Positions 10,665 through 22,342 of a DNA stretch of 63,658 nucleotides are shown piece by piece. The DNA is from Perkinsus olseni (Eukaryota > Perkinsozoa > Perkinsida): positions 1-63,658 of the forward strand of contig JABANN010000135.1 in assembly GCA_013115125.1 (NCBI GenBank), written 5' to 3'. Both the position numbers and the translations under genes were made by a program. Numbering within the stretch: position 1 is the stretch's first letter; the number at the start of each line of letters is the position of its first letter. The notes beneath the pieces are model-generated. The model was not told where the DNA came from. It did no database searches and saw only the letters and a program-made list of their open reading frames with translations.

Positions 10665-11909
10665 TCATATCACAGGCTCCCGATGATCATACCAAAACTG
10701 CATAGGAGTATAGTTTCGTGACACCATGTGAGCCACACGAGGTCCACCAAGCTCAAGGTGGACGGAGTTCTGAGTACTCTCCTCAAAGATCACTTGCCCG
10801 AGATCGGTTGCCTGCACATTCATGTCGGGGCACACTTGCCTAACCTGGTCGAGAAAGTGATCCACGGTGGCGCGGCCGGACCACTCGAGGGTATAGTAAA
10901 CGTACGGATTACCGTATCTCCGAAGCAAGAAGATCTCGAAGGAGGTTCGACGCTCGTCACACCTAACCTGTAAGAATACAGGTCCATGATCGTGCACCTC
11001 GAAAGTGATATTAGTGGACGGAGGTCCAGGAACAATCGCTTCGAATACACCTGGGATGAGGTCGAACCCGGACGTGAACAACTCGTGCCAAACTCCTAAG
11101 AGCTTAACGAAGATAATATCGTTATTATCCTTGGTGTAGACTAGGTCCATGAGGTCACCTCTTTGAAACCGACCATCTGCCTCAGGCCAAATTCTGACGG
11201 TATTCTCATACCAATGCTTAACATCTCCGCCGGCAACGGCCTCGAAATCGATAGGGTAAACGTCATTAGCACAGTGCCTCAACTTGTAGGGTCCGTCAGT
11301 GAGGAGGGGCTGATTGATCACTCCGAAGCGGAAAGTCACAGAATATCCGTCGGACTCATCGTAGGACACATCGAAGTGCATGACCATATTTTGCGGGGAA
11401 GGAAGGGCGTACTTTCCGGCAACCAGGGACGAAATCCCAGGATCCCTCTTGGGCACATCCGAATCGGGCTTGGAGTCGTTTCTATACATCTCGTACAGCT
11501 CCCCTGCGATGTTCATGTATATCTCGTCGAGAGAACTGTCGTAACCTATATTGGTCATTTCACCTTCTTGAATAAAGCCCTCAGCCTCCGGGAAAAATCT
11601 GATTACGTTCTCATACCAAACACTCACATTACCCCCGCCGGCCTCGAAGTCGATGGTGTAATTGTGAGCATTGCGTCTCAACCGGTAGGGCCCATCAGTG
11701 AAGATCGGCTGGTTAGCCTTTCCGAAACCAAAGTTCATAAGATACCCCTCGCACACATCGTAGACCACATCCACGTATAGAATGAGAATTCCCGAGCGGG
11801 GGGCGACGTATCTAGCATCTATAGGTGAAGGTAGGCTGTCGCTCTGCGGCTGAGAGATCACACAGGTCAGAGCCTGAGCGGCTATCAACCAGATTCGGGT
11901 GAGATTCAT
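10665..11909 (-). CDS. Secreted two-module protein, lineage-specific family
   Basis: A single 414-codon frame from ATG. The N-terminus MNLTRIWLIAAQALTCVISQ is a signal peptide. Two homologous modules follow, about residues 33-145 and 165-280. Each carries Y-(V/F)-D-V-x-Y-D, NQPxxTDGPYxLR, IDFEA, WYEN and a W/F-P-E-A-(D/E)-G motif. A unique C-terminal domain (about 281-414) includes FLQVRCDERRTSFEI, FLDQVRQVC and ends YDHREPVI. Predicted N-glycosylation sites occur. The internal repeat shows the gene grew by duplicating one module. I do not recognise the fold. Perkinsids encode many secreted species-specific proteins and a host-facing role is only a guess. A decayed one-module relative lies at 18050-18767. 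Confidence 0.8.
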   Translation of the reverse strand: MNLTRIWLIAAQALTCVISQPQSDSLPSPIDARYVAPRSGILILYVDVVYDVCEGYLMNFGFGKANQPIFTDGPYRLRRNAHNYTIDFEAGGGNVSVWYENVIRFFPEAEGFIQEGEMTNIGYDSSLDEIYMNIAGELYEMYRNDSKPDSDVPKRDPGISSLVAGKYALPSPQNMVMHFDVSYDESDGYSVTFRFGVINQPLLTDGPYKLRHCANDVYPIDFEAVAGGDVKHWYENTVRIWPEADGRFQRGDLMDLVYTKDNNDIIFVKLLGVWHELFTSGFDLIPGVFEAIVPGPPSTNITFEVHDHGPVFLQVRCDERRTSFEIFLLRRYGNPYVYYTLEWSGRATVDHFLDQVRQVCPDMNVQATDLGQVIFEESTQNSVHLELGGPRVAHMVSRNYTPMQFWYDHREPVI

Positions 11910-13716
11910 CTTCGAGTGGGGCTGTCAAACAAAAGCGAAGAACTCTGGAGTTGGATAGGGTCCGTGTGACGCTAGATGCCGATGCAAGCCGCAAGAAGGA
12001 ACCATCTCCCCGACATGGCCTACTTCCTACTATGAAACAATCGATCACGCTATGCCGTACAGGTCAGCTCGCACGCATGGACGTAGCGCCACTCCTTACC
12101 AATGACACCCGAGGTGGTTGACACAGGTGAGGGAGTGGTATACAAAAAACAAAGATAATACCACCTCGAACGCAACACTCACAGTCAGTGCCGTGTTACA
12201 CTGTAACAGTTACAGTGAGATACTTACTATATTGACACGAGAGAGAGGGCATCCATCGAGAGCAACGGGAGACAGCAATAGAGACAACTCACGTATCGTA
12301 CCAAAAAACGGTCAGTTCAGTAGACTCTGCAGGAATCGCTCCAATCATGCATCCGATTCTGATTCTAGGATGCAGAGAGTCTTCCCGCTATCGACTTTCA
12401 GACTGAGAACTGCACTCGGAAATACTTCGGAACACAATCCAGACTCTGGATGCCAGAGTTGATTCCGAAAGGCATTCATTACAACCGCCTACAGCGTAGA
12501 TTTCACGTATGTTCGCCTGCTCTTTGTCTACCGAGGAGGTAAGTTCACTATGCCAAACATTTTATTCCGGGAGCATTCCGAAGCCTTTCCAACGTCCATC
12601 TCTTTCAGAGTCAACTACTGCTGAAGGTGCCGTTCAGAGTCCCCCTCGGAACCCTTCCGATTCATCTTCTAATCGCTTTCCCAACGCGATTTCGAGTTCC
12701 CAGTTCTGAAAAGAATTTCATCTTCTTCCGCCTGACTCACATATCCGCTTTCTGAGGTTGGGAGGTATCGCGAGTTGGTCAAGCAGCGTGCACCCCTGAC
12801 TGCCACATCACTGAGGGGATTGGGTGTCGCTGATATGTATCAAGTCAGAGCAGTCGTCGTTTCGCCTGCTAGCTGGATAGATGTCAGAGAGGTCACCAAC
12901 ATCCTCATAGACGTACATGAGAACTCAAATCCAAAGATAGGGAGAAGGGAAGTAACTAACTACCCAAAAACTAACTATCTGTCTCGCTGACCATCAACGA
13001 AGGACAGCTGTTTCACACAATCACAATACAGCGAATATTCAACATCACTGAACAGACGTGCTATTCAACACTGTTGACTCTGGTTCTCAATTGTCGTTGA
13101 TCATTGCGCCAACCCGGCTGAAACTAGCACTTGTCTGCTCTGCAGCGCCCCCGCCTTACCGTATCCTGGACCTATCCTGTTCGTAGTCGACACCTTTCAG
13201 CTGATGCTGAGCATTTTCGGCTGATCTCAATATTACGGATCGTAATTCGCGATGATTCAGAAGGTCTCCCATAATCTCATCCATAAGAGTTATACATCGT
13301 TAATGACGAGAACCCAATAAGATGAGCAGCGGGTGCGAATCGTTACTCGAGAATGCGCCAGACTCTCACTTCCACATTCAACCTGGAAGGCCCGAGCAGT
13401 TCCCTCTAGAGGCTCTCTAACGGAGAGTCGCCCAGAATCCGTCATTCAATCTGTAAAGGAGTGGGATATCTACGTACGACCATTCGGCGACGTTTATTAT
13501 ACATGTGACACAGCAGTGGTACACCCGAACTGCGGCCGCTGCTGCTGGAAACACGAAGGGCAGCGCTAACAGGTTGTCTACGAGCCTTGTCTACTGATAG
13601 AGTGCCGAGGCATGTTGCTGGTATCCATCGGGACTGAGGGATGAATATTCAGCTCATGTGGGAAAGTATTGACGTGCAGGATTAAACGTAACCTTGCTTT
13701 TACATCAGGAGACCAA
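11910..13716. other. Unresolved stretch upstream of the secreted gene
   Basis: Contains plus frames of 60-115 codons with no supported exon chain. One at 13333-13569 ends in a Cys-rich tail (HPNCGRCCWKHEGQR) and could be a terminal exon of a small secreted protein; that is weak evidence. Region 12120-12760 is rich in GATTC/GAATC-like words, suggesting simple low-level repetition. Confidence 0.35.
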
Positions 13717-15689
13717 CTAACCATCATCAGAACAGAAAATCTCGAGAGCTTGTAAGGCACGACGAAACTCGGTGAGCTCCTTCTCGTGTCCCTTCTTTCG
13801 ACTTTCCTTGTATTCTCCGATCGTATCAAACCTGGGACAAATCCCACGAGTTGCAGTACGGTTCAATCGTACCATGTAGAGCACGACGTTTAAGGAAAGT
13901 TTCAATCGCAGTGAGACTGGAACTGAAGTCATCCCCGTTACTTTTCGTTCGTGAGCGGCTCCCTGTACTTCCAGCGCCTCGATACCGCGGGATCCGTCGG
14001 AAGATTGGCTGGTGAGGGAAACGCTGCAGAGATATCTGCCCCGTTGTGAAAGGACAGCTCCTCAATAACTCGTCCATCCGCTTTGGCCGCGCTGAAAGCA
14101 GTCATATGTTGATCGCTTCACAGGTGGCAAACGGTCACTAACCTGCTGGTCCAGCGAATGGAGGGTTGCGTCTCTCTAGCCTTCTTCCTTGCCTTAACGA
14201 CGGAGCTCTGATGGTGCCCTACTTGCTCCAGTTCCTTCTCGTAAGCGATGTAGTTGGTGAGTTGACTGGTGTTCCATATCTCAACACGTAGCGCCTCTTG
14301 CATGAGTTCATCCTGAGTGATGGTAGTACTAACAATGATGAGATGTGAGCTCAAGACGACGTGAGAAGATCCAGTATTGAGTACGATTGAGTATACCAGG
14401 ATAACGACTCACCGCTTGTGGTGCGGACAATCCGTGGCGACGAAGTAAGGAGACATGTGACATACCCTATGGATGCCTCAGCCTCTTCCCATATACAGCC
14501 TGCGAGCATCTAACTGCTGCATCGGTCTTACATAGCTCGGCCACTTGGCCTTCACCCTCTTCGTCTGTTTACTCCTTCTTTCCTCTTGACTATGCTTACG
14601 GTCCGCCTCTCTAACGCTGGAGTCGACTGTTTGGGCCTGGGTCGTATCTCGAGTAGTGACACCACCTCTGGTGGTGGCTGGTGATGGCCTGAGCGACACT
14701 GGACGATGCACGGCTTGATCACTAGTTCGACTCAGTTCGGACGGAATGGTACGGTGGAAGTGACGGCATAATTTTCCGTACTTATCCCTCTACAACAAGG
14801 AGCCTCCTTGAAGGGGGCGAGGCCTGTTGTCCCTCGTACACTCCATCAGAGATGTCCTCCCGAGACAGTGTAGCTGTCTCGCTCGTCTCGCTTTTCCTCT
14901 TCTTCACTCGTTGTGTGGATCGCCTTACCTTCTTCCGTCTAGGCTGTAGTTCAGGGTCGACATATCTGAGGATGATGAAGAGACATCATCGTACCCTCAT
15001 CCCCCACCCGCGCAAATCTATTCACCGCATCCACGCCGACTAAGAAGGAGGAGGCGAGGTCGCTCTTTTCAATACACATACTACGCGCCCCGAATTCCTC
15101 GATGGAGCGGGGCCAAGTGATCGCATGCAACTCCGTAGGAAACTCCCGATGAGTCCCTGTCAGGTCTTGCCTGGCGCCATTGGTCTCGACTCAAGCCGCC
15201 CCTCGACCATTCCACCGAGCTGCGAACGAGCTATGCCTGTATTCCCAAGACTGATTTGCCTACTTCAAGGCACCATTAGAGCGATGCTTTTCATCGATCA
15301 TTTCCATTGGAAAATTGACGAACCCAGCACTGCCCAGCCAGCCTTTGGCTACCTACTTGTTAGGTTTCCGCCTCCGCTTCAAGCTCTCATCACTTTCCTC
15401 GGCATCACTCTCATCACCCTCGTCCTCATCGGATGCAGAGTCCGACATACTGGACTCGCCAACGTCCTGCCAACCGAGGGCGGTGCGTGGAGGTAATCAC
15501 AGCGAGCATCGTCGAGCAGGCCACTACTTGCCACTGTGCATCCTCCTCATCTTCCGAGTCGAAAGATATGCTGCTGTCATCGGGATCCTCCTCCCAGGTA
15601 TCATGCAAGTTGGAACCCCAAAATTCATCATCTTCACGAGCAGTCGCTGTAGAGACAAAGGGACAAGGTTCGTTCCCGGCACTACTCAT
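13717..15689 (-). CDS. VPS72: YL1/Vps72/Swc2 homologue, SWR1-type chromatin subunit
   Basis: Family role: YL1/Swc2 binds H2A.Z-H2B in the nucleus and serves the SWR1/SRCAP remodeller. Exon 1 (15528-15689) encodes an acidic N-terminus with EDDEFWGSNLHDTWEEDPDD. Exon 2 starts at 15466 and continues acidic, then KRRRKPNK. A later exon gives YVDPELQPRRKK. The centre, ending at 14143, has PHHKRTTITQDELMQEALRV, matching the (L)TQEEL.EA signature of YL1. Exon 13942-14091 ends KYREPLTNEK, then 13717-13831 reads FDTIGEYKESRKK to the stop, matching the YL1_C domain in shortened form. Confirmed introns: 15467-15527, 14092-14142 and 13832-13941. The exons between about 14400 and 15350 are only partly resolved. 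The start codon overlaps the stop of the upstream CUE gene. Confidence 0.75.
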
Positions 15690-17154
15690 TTTTTCCTACC
15701 GGGTTTCTGTATGATTCTCTTCTCTCTCTCATTGACATTCCAAGTCACCCCCTCATCTGAGGATGACGTCTCCTCCCCGCTAGAAGAATCACCACCCTCC
15801 GAGTCTGGCCGCCGGCCTTCCATCGGGGGCATCCAATCTTCCAACACGCTCTTGCAAGTGACTTACGTATACTGTGTAACCCAAAACCGCCCTCGGGTCG
15901 ATCGGGTGAAATGGTTAGGATCAACTTAGTAATACAAAATACTCTCGCCATCATCATCATTGCTGGATATCAGAATTGCCGGCTACATCTACAAAGCCGT
16001 CGTCCCTTCCTTCGAAGAAGTGCCAGCCTTGACCTTGGAGAGGTAGGAGGACGGCGGAGACGGCGAGGCATCCTGCCTTCCTTCGTCTAGTATATACCGA
16101 GGTACGACCTGCGATATGAGATATCACTCCGCCATACGGGATCAGGGGTACGCAATGTCTGCTGCAAACTCTAATGGACGGATCTGCAGTCCATTCTACC
16201 TGCCAATCATCCTTCCCTACGAGAAGTGGGAATTCATTCTCATCGTCCATTTTGGGCGCAGGCTTGCTCACCCGTGCATCCAAGCCATCGCTCTCTCCGC
16301 TAAGCTTCTGAAATAGACTTCATATGCTTTCCTCAGCGATATCACCCGGCGAGGAGAACAGAGCCTTCCTCCCCATGAAGCGCTATGAACAACAAAAATA
16401 CCTACTGCCTCCTACCAAGAGAGTGTCCACCGTGTTATCCCAATCTCGATCGCTACAGAGGTAGATGTCTTGAATGAGAGCTGAGTCCAATAAGGGGAAC
16501 ATCTCGAAGAGATCAGTGATTTCGTCCTCCAAACTAAAGAGACGGTATTGATAGCACTACCCCTCCTCGCCGACCCTCTCCTACCACTCAGCCTCCTCCC
16601 GCTCCAGCTCACGGGAGCGCTCCTGTTCATGAACTGCACTTTCTTTCGCCGTCTCCTTCCACACCTTCAGACAGCGCGATTCGAAATACCTAACCCAACG
16701 GGGGAAGATAGGCCGAGGCCGGCGTTAAACGGTAATGTGGAGATGTGGTACTCTCGCTGAACCGGGGTAGCATTTGGCTTTGCTCCCGGCATGTTTTCGC
16801 AGTCATCCCATAGATTTAGTCGAGGCTTGCGGTTGCTGGACGATTTCTTCTTCGGTCGACCCGCAGCTGAGATACAAGACAGCTGCCGTGTTTACGTCCG
16901 TGCAGAGCCCTCTGCACACGTACGACCATTTCACGGACAGAAATGTCGACAGACCTTGGGAATGTGATCGTGTCTTTTCAGAGCTGTGCATGATATACTA
17001 CAGGAGAGTGGTGTACCCTAGTACCTTTCCTAGACTCTTCTTCTTGTCTCTCGATTTCCTCCCACTCTTCGCCGTAGTCGACCTGTGGCGACGTGTCTTC
17101 TTCCTCTTCGTCCGCGTCGGTGGACTTTGCCGGATTCTTCCGCGGAGAGGGCAT
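15686..17154 (-). CDS. CUE-domain acidic nuclear-type protein
   Basis: ATG at 17154 opens an acidic exon (MPSPRKNPAKSTDADEEEED..., 17025-17154). Phase-consistent introns then lead to a basic exon (AGRPKKKSSSNRKPRLNLWDD), a charged helix (ERSRELEREEAEC) and EITDLFEMFPLLDSALIQDI...WDNTVDTLL. The last is the MFP...LL pattern of a CUE domain, which binds ubiquitin in known families. After it come KDDWQVEWTADPSIRVCSRHC and a Ser/Asp/Glu-rich tail ending EREKRIIQKPGRKK. One intron before the tail is unresolved. The stop TGA overlaps the YL1 ATG as ATGA at 15686-15689. Exact orthology unknown. Confidence 0.65.
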
Positions 17155-17847
17155 AATGGTTAGTTTGAAGAAGAGTCCTGCAGGGGAGAGATGCAACATA
17201 ATCCCAATGAATAATGGGAGAGGCACTATTGCACGGCGTGTGATGATGCGATACCTTATTCACGCGATACCGTCGAGTTTTGGTAACCAGACCACGATCG
17301 CTCAGGCACAGTTCCAACTGCTGCAGCCTACCGCTGAGTGGCTGCTCTGGATAATGCTGATACAAAAACGAATAATAATTATTCAACACAGTGTGGATGT
17401 AAACGGTCGTGCACCCGCAAACTATATAGACGTATCAACTCTCCCCTACATAATAATTTGATACTAAGCCCTCTTCATCGCCCCAACAGGGATGTTCCCT
17501 GATAGGCTCATCATCGAAGCCTAGCTCCCCATGCTACAATTTGCATAAGCAAGCTGAGCTACACAACTAACGAACGACACCTTGTGCAACGCAAAGGCAT
17601 GTACGACAACGGAGTACCGTGTTGAACACTACTCGGTCAAACCGAGTGAGCCACAGCCTGATTGACAAAAGACTGGGCGATCGTTTTTCGACAAACAACA
17701 GGGTACGCTGAAGAAAGGGGACACTGGCGAAGGATCATCGACATCATGAGTGGGCCTTCTACTTTCACTACAGCCTGACGACGGGTGATTGTATATGGGA
17801 TGATCAACCATACGACAACACTTATATCAATGCATTGCGATGGTTCA
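17155..17847. other. No gene resolved
   Basis: Upstream of the CUE-domain gene on its 5' side. Short frames only. The first bases must hold the 5' leader and promoter of that gene, but I cannot point to a motif. Confidence 0.45.
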
Positions 17848-17937
17848 ATGAAGACACCTGAACTCATTACAGAACTGCCAGGTGGATCGCATGCGAAAAA
17901 TGCTCTTGAAAAATACGGAGGAGAAATGATAGAAGCG
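17848..17937 (+). other. Short conserved coding module, copy 2
   Basis: Reads MKTPELITELPGGSHAKNAL, then EKYGGEM, in an open frame continuing to 18090. It matches copy 1 (10475-10547) and copy 3 (22189-22275), sharing EL..(L)..GSHA..(A/G)L.K.G.EM. It is placed just past the 3' end of the decayed secreted paralogue, convergent with it, exactly as copies 1 and 3 are placed next to their secreted genes. Confidence 0.4.
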
Positions 17938-18049
17938 GGTACGAAAGCGTATGCTTCAGATTCGCTGAAAACAACACAACAGAGAATCGAGGTTGGCTAT
18001 ATCAGTGCCGACCAGTGTTTGGCAGGCCTCGAGCATTCAGTGAGGGTGA

Positions 18050-18767
18050 TCACACCGCAGGCTCTCGGTAGTCATACCACAATGGGATGAGGGGAGTGTA
18101 TTCACGCGATACCCTTTCGAGAAGAAGTCTCTCGCCACCAAACGGCACGTAGATCTCGTCCTGCGTATCACCGTTGATGAAGAGCGCTTGAGACAAGTCA
18201 CGTGCCTCCACATCCCTACTGGGACACACCTGCCTGACCTGGTCGAGGAATTGCTCTACGGTAGCCCGACCAGTCCACTGAAGAGTATAGTGCACGTACT
18301 GCTCATCAAGATTATAGATCTCGAGAGAAGTTCGACGGTCGTCACACCTGATCTGCAGAAACGCGCGTCCATTGTCGAAGACCTCAAGAGTAACATTGTA
18401 AGTTGGACTGTCTAAGTCGACAGCCTCGAACACACCCGGGTAGCGATCGAAGCCGATCCTGTTTAACTCGAGCACTTCAGATTGGAATTTGACAGAAAGG
18501 GCGTCCCCGTTAATATCCACAGCTAGCTCCCGTTGGCTGACTCGAAGTCAATGATAAAACTACTATCCGCGGCTCTCAACTTGTACGGTCCATCAGTGAA
18601 GGGTGGCTGACCGGGCACTTCGAAGGTGAAGATCACAGAATACCCCGTGAACACATCCAAGTACATCTGGTAGGCTTCTGAAGAGTAGACAAACCTGCCG
18701 GCAAACTGCAAGCTCACTAAGGTCAGTCCTGAGCGAGTATCAACAACACTGGCATGAGATCCATCAT
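18050..18767 (-). pseudogene. Decayed one-module paralogue of the 10665-11909 secreted gene
   Basis: A host gene relic. A signal-peptide-like start MMDLMPVLLILAQ lies at 18767 but is one frame away from the module that follows (FAGRFVYSSEAYQMYLDVF, PPFTDGPYKLR, IIDFES). After IDFESANGS the frame meets a stop. About 35 codons that hold WYEN and PEADG in the intact gene are missing. The C-terminal domain resumes in another frame (YPGVFEAVDL, FLQIRCDDRRTSLEI, FLDQVRQVC) and ends YDYREPAV. Only one of the two N-terminal modules is present. No GT-AG intron repairs the breaks, so a pseudogene fits best. A sequencing indel plus a novel intron is the alternative. Confidence 0.7.
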
Positions 18768-20342
18768 TGGGAAAGATAAGAGGATGTTGATGCGACACTT
18801 CAAAAACGACTTCAAGCAAATGCCTATTGAAACGTCGCCGGTGACGTGATCACAGTGGATACTGCTGTTGGCAACGTACCACAACCGTCAACAATCAGTT
18901 GATGATGCGCTGCATCAGACGCTCTAGAGAAACTCAGGAGAACCCCTAGCGCGATCTTTAGCGTTTACAGATGCACGCGAGTACAAGCACGCGCATGCAG
19001 TCGCAGTGATGTTGTCACTCGGCCAGCCAAATGATTGATATGACACCCTGATCACCAAGATCGGATACCGTTCTCTTTCATAGCATGCAACTTCATCATA
19101 TCATTATCACATACCTTATCTCAGGCAGATTACCTCCCGAACTTGGAATCAACTTGAAATCGATAGTTGTACGTGTACTACGCAAAGTATTGCTTACGTT
19201 CTAATTTGCCATCTCGAATCGCGTGCTCCGCAAGCATGCGGCAATACCCTGGCGGCGCCAGGCTGGTGCGAATGTGAATCCTGGTGATACGCGAGAATCC
19301 GTCAGACGTTACTTGTGGGTGTCTCGGATAGTGCCACTTCAGAATGTTCAAGTGCAGGATTGTACAGCCGAGCGGTAAGTCGTTGCTGGAAAGATACACT
19401 ACGAGGCAACGCCCAGCACCACTACAGGCCTGAAACGTTTATTTCACTGATGAAAATTAGAAGACAGCATCGTCGATATCTTCGAACTATAGATTCCACA
19501 TCATAGTGGAACTCGACATCGCAGTCGACCAGCTGGGCCAATCGCCGAGAGTGGTACTATGGGTTACCTTCTGCCCGGTCACCAGTTGGAGAGCGCTTCA
19601 CATACGCGTGTACGAGTTTGGTTGATTGAAATGGTCCTTTATATATCCAGCAGCACATGGCACGATCAGCCACGACTCTCTGCTCACAGATAACCGTCTT
19701 GCTAACCAATTAACGATGGCATCTTCAACCCGGGCGAGTTTGGTCAGCGTGAATTCTCGCTCGTCCAGCTGAAACGATTTGCTAGCCGCCACGTTCGCCA
19801 CGGGTGGATTCACGTCTTCAGGCGATTTGGGGGAGCTAGCAGGAGTTCAGTTAACAGGACCCTCTATTGACAGTCGCTGTTGACCGTTCGATGCACCTTT
19901 CGCTGGCTGTCCGATCCTTCCCTTTGAACGCTTGTGCAGTATTAGTGTGGTGACACTATTTCTTTCACCAAGACTACTGCAACTCACAACGCAGAGTAGC
20001 ATGAGTGTTACGAGTACGCGGACACACTAGTGAGTGGCAATTGGAGTTCTGGACAGAAATCCGCGTTAAGTCTTCATGTCGCATGAATAAGGTTGCTCTC
20101 GAGAAAATATTGAGCCTTCGGATTTCCGAGAGCGGGCAGGGTCAACGAGCGACTTGCCCCCTTTTCGATCCCTGAATTCCAGTACAACTTAGCCTAGGAG
20201 TCACCGGCTGGAGCTGCTCGATACCTCCGAAGGTACCATGATATGGTAGTATTGCACTCCCAGGACGTACCAAAACGGGAGCTGACGACTCCACAATGGC
20301 TGTGAAGCTAGGCAGGCATAATCACAGTTGACTCTTCATCCA
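18768..20342. other. Unresolved intergenic region
   Basis: About 1.6 kb with only short frames on both strands. No tRNA, tandem repeat or exon chain was recognised. It separates the decayed secreted paralogue from the plus-strand membrane-protein gene. Confidence 0.45.
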
Positions 20343-21948
20343 ATGGATCATAACAACTCTATCGCACCTGATGATCATGGACAGCCCTGGCAGTCGATAT
20401 CAGTTCTAATTAGTAATCTGATGAGCTTCGGAGTTGGTAGGCATCCGCAGAGTGAGACTCTTATGATACGACCTGTCTGCTTCTCAGGGGCCTTCATGTG
20501 GTGGACTAGCCTGAGGAAGCTCATCCCCTTTCACCCACTCTATCGCCCAATGGTCACCGCCTTCGCATGGGTCGCAGACGTCTGGAGACTCCCTGGCTGT
20601 GCTGATAAACTACGCCTCAGCGTTGGTGAGCTATGCGTCCCCGTTGAACACTAGCTCTACGCCCCTTCATCCCAGGTACAACCGAGTTCGTTGCAGGGGC
20701 CCTTTGTGCCGTATGCTGCTGGATTGGGGAGAGCATGTCTGAGGCCTTGGTAGTAGTTGTAGTAGTAGTATTGGCAAGATGTTGTTCATCACTCCTCGTT
20801 CATGCGTGCACGGCTATTACTCTTTGATAGTACGCAGTAAGAGATAATCTGCCCACTGATTGAGATCAAGCGTTGACTACGGTTGACTACGGATGAAAGG
20901 CTACAGTTTGTCGATCAGGACGGGGTGATGCGCATATTCAGGTACTAACCGGCCTCGTCGCGACAATGTCTGTCTTGTCGGCCGCTAGCTTCACTCAGAA
21001 AGGAAGAGGGATACAGGATATTCTCCCTAGCTTGGTAGAGTATCCCTTCTCGTGTGCATTACACAAGTGTGGTCTCTAGGCGTTCAACGCCATAGCCCTG
21101 GTAGCCATCATGTTGCGACTCGTCGCCCAATGGAGATCCTATCCGTGGTGGGTGTATGCTATCACCATCATCGACCTTGCTATCGGCATCCTAGTCCTCG
21201 GTTGGTTCGTGTAATACATTTGGCAGGGAGTCTGCCGGCCGTTAGTTGGGTATTCGCTGTTTACATTTGAGGTAGACTTTGGAATCTTCGTAGATATCAC
21301 AGGTGGTCACACGACAATGTGGCTGCATGGTCTCCTTTGCTCGGCCCAGAGGAAGAAGGCAGAGCTGAGCTTCATGGCACCTTGGGACAATCCACGCTCG
21401 GGAGAGAACGGTAGTGACCTAGGTTCTCCGTTAGGCTGGATGCAACACACAGCGAACGTTAGACCGTTTCAGTCAGCACTTTACTCCGGTTATTACTCCA
21501 AGCTCCTTCGATGGCTCAGACCTTGGTAAGGCAGAGGATACAGGTAGCTCTGTGAAACTTCCGCAGTACTTCCATATCGCTACTCGGCCTCTCTGATGAT
21601 GACGCTGCTGCTACCGCTCCTGCGGTGAATTACATGTGTTTTTCGCTACTGAAGTTTCATGTTACCTCCCTCCTTGCTCTGGGTTCATTCAATCATGAGC
21701 TCTTACCTCCGCCTAGTAGACGTTGTGCAGCGATGAACCCATCGGGAGCGTCATTGAGCAAAATGCAGGAGGCGGTGCTTCGGAACGATGGAGAGGGAGC
21801 TGCTGCAAAGCCACCTACGAACATAGGTAGGTCGATATGGGAAGCAGGCATGCCTTTGGCTGGGGCGTTGGTTGAGATCTCGCCGCGGTCGTGGAAACGA
21901 TGAGGTTTCCTGCGCAACAGTGTTTGCCCGTCGACCGCAACCGCATAG
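20343..21948 (+). CDS. Multi-exon integral membrane protein, unrecognised
   Basis: Model: exon 1 20343-20625 (MDHNNSIAPDDHGQPWQSIS..., with PVCFSGAFMWWTSLRKL), then a 50-nt intron and TEFVAGALCAVCCWIGESMS. After a further intron come VLTGLVATMSVLSAASF and, past a 45-nt intron, FNAIALVAIMLRLVAQ and PWWVYAITIIDLAIGILV. These four hydrophobic stretches suggest transmembrane helices. The C-terminal half is soluble and ends near 21948. Donors include GTGAGC, GTAGAG and GTTGGT, with acceptors CAG or TAG. One intron, near 20750-20935, may hide another exon. It resembles no family I can name with confidence. It is surrounded by secreted-protein genes. Confidence 0.5.
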
Positions 21949-22188
21949 TCATTGTGGCAGAGGAAACTCCTCGTGAACGGCCCGGGTGACTTAGGATGGC
22001 GGGGTTGAAGAGATAGGGGGCCCGAGGGTTGTGTAGCGAAAGCGGTAGTTGAGGAGTAGTTTCGAACCTTCCGCTACTCGGTATCATACCACTCGTCTTC
22101 GGCAAACAAATTAGATGAACTCAACAGAGTAGTTCTAGAAGTAGTAGTACTTGGCTGAACCAAAGGAGCTACGCTCCTCAGTGGAATC

Positions 22189-22275
22189 GAGGAATATTTA
22201 CAGAAACTGAAAACCGGTAGTCATGCCGTCATTGGCTTGGCAAAAGAGGGAAGCGAAATGCCGCTGGAACTCTCC
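22189..22275 (+). other. Short conserved coding module, copy 3
   Basis: The plus frame reads EEYLQKLKTGSHAVIGLAKE followed by GSEMPLEL. It shares L..L..GSHA...L.K.G.EM with copies at 10475 and 17848. It lies just past the 3' end of the minus-strand Cys-rich secreted gene (22343-22942), again convergent. Confidence 0.4.
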
Positions 22276-22342
22276 AAGAGCGAACGAACCACCGGAGTCC
22301 ACAAAACTCATCACCATTGCGTATACAAGGACAAACCGTCAA

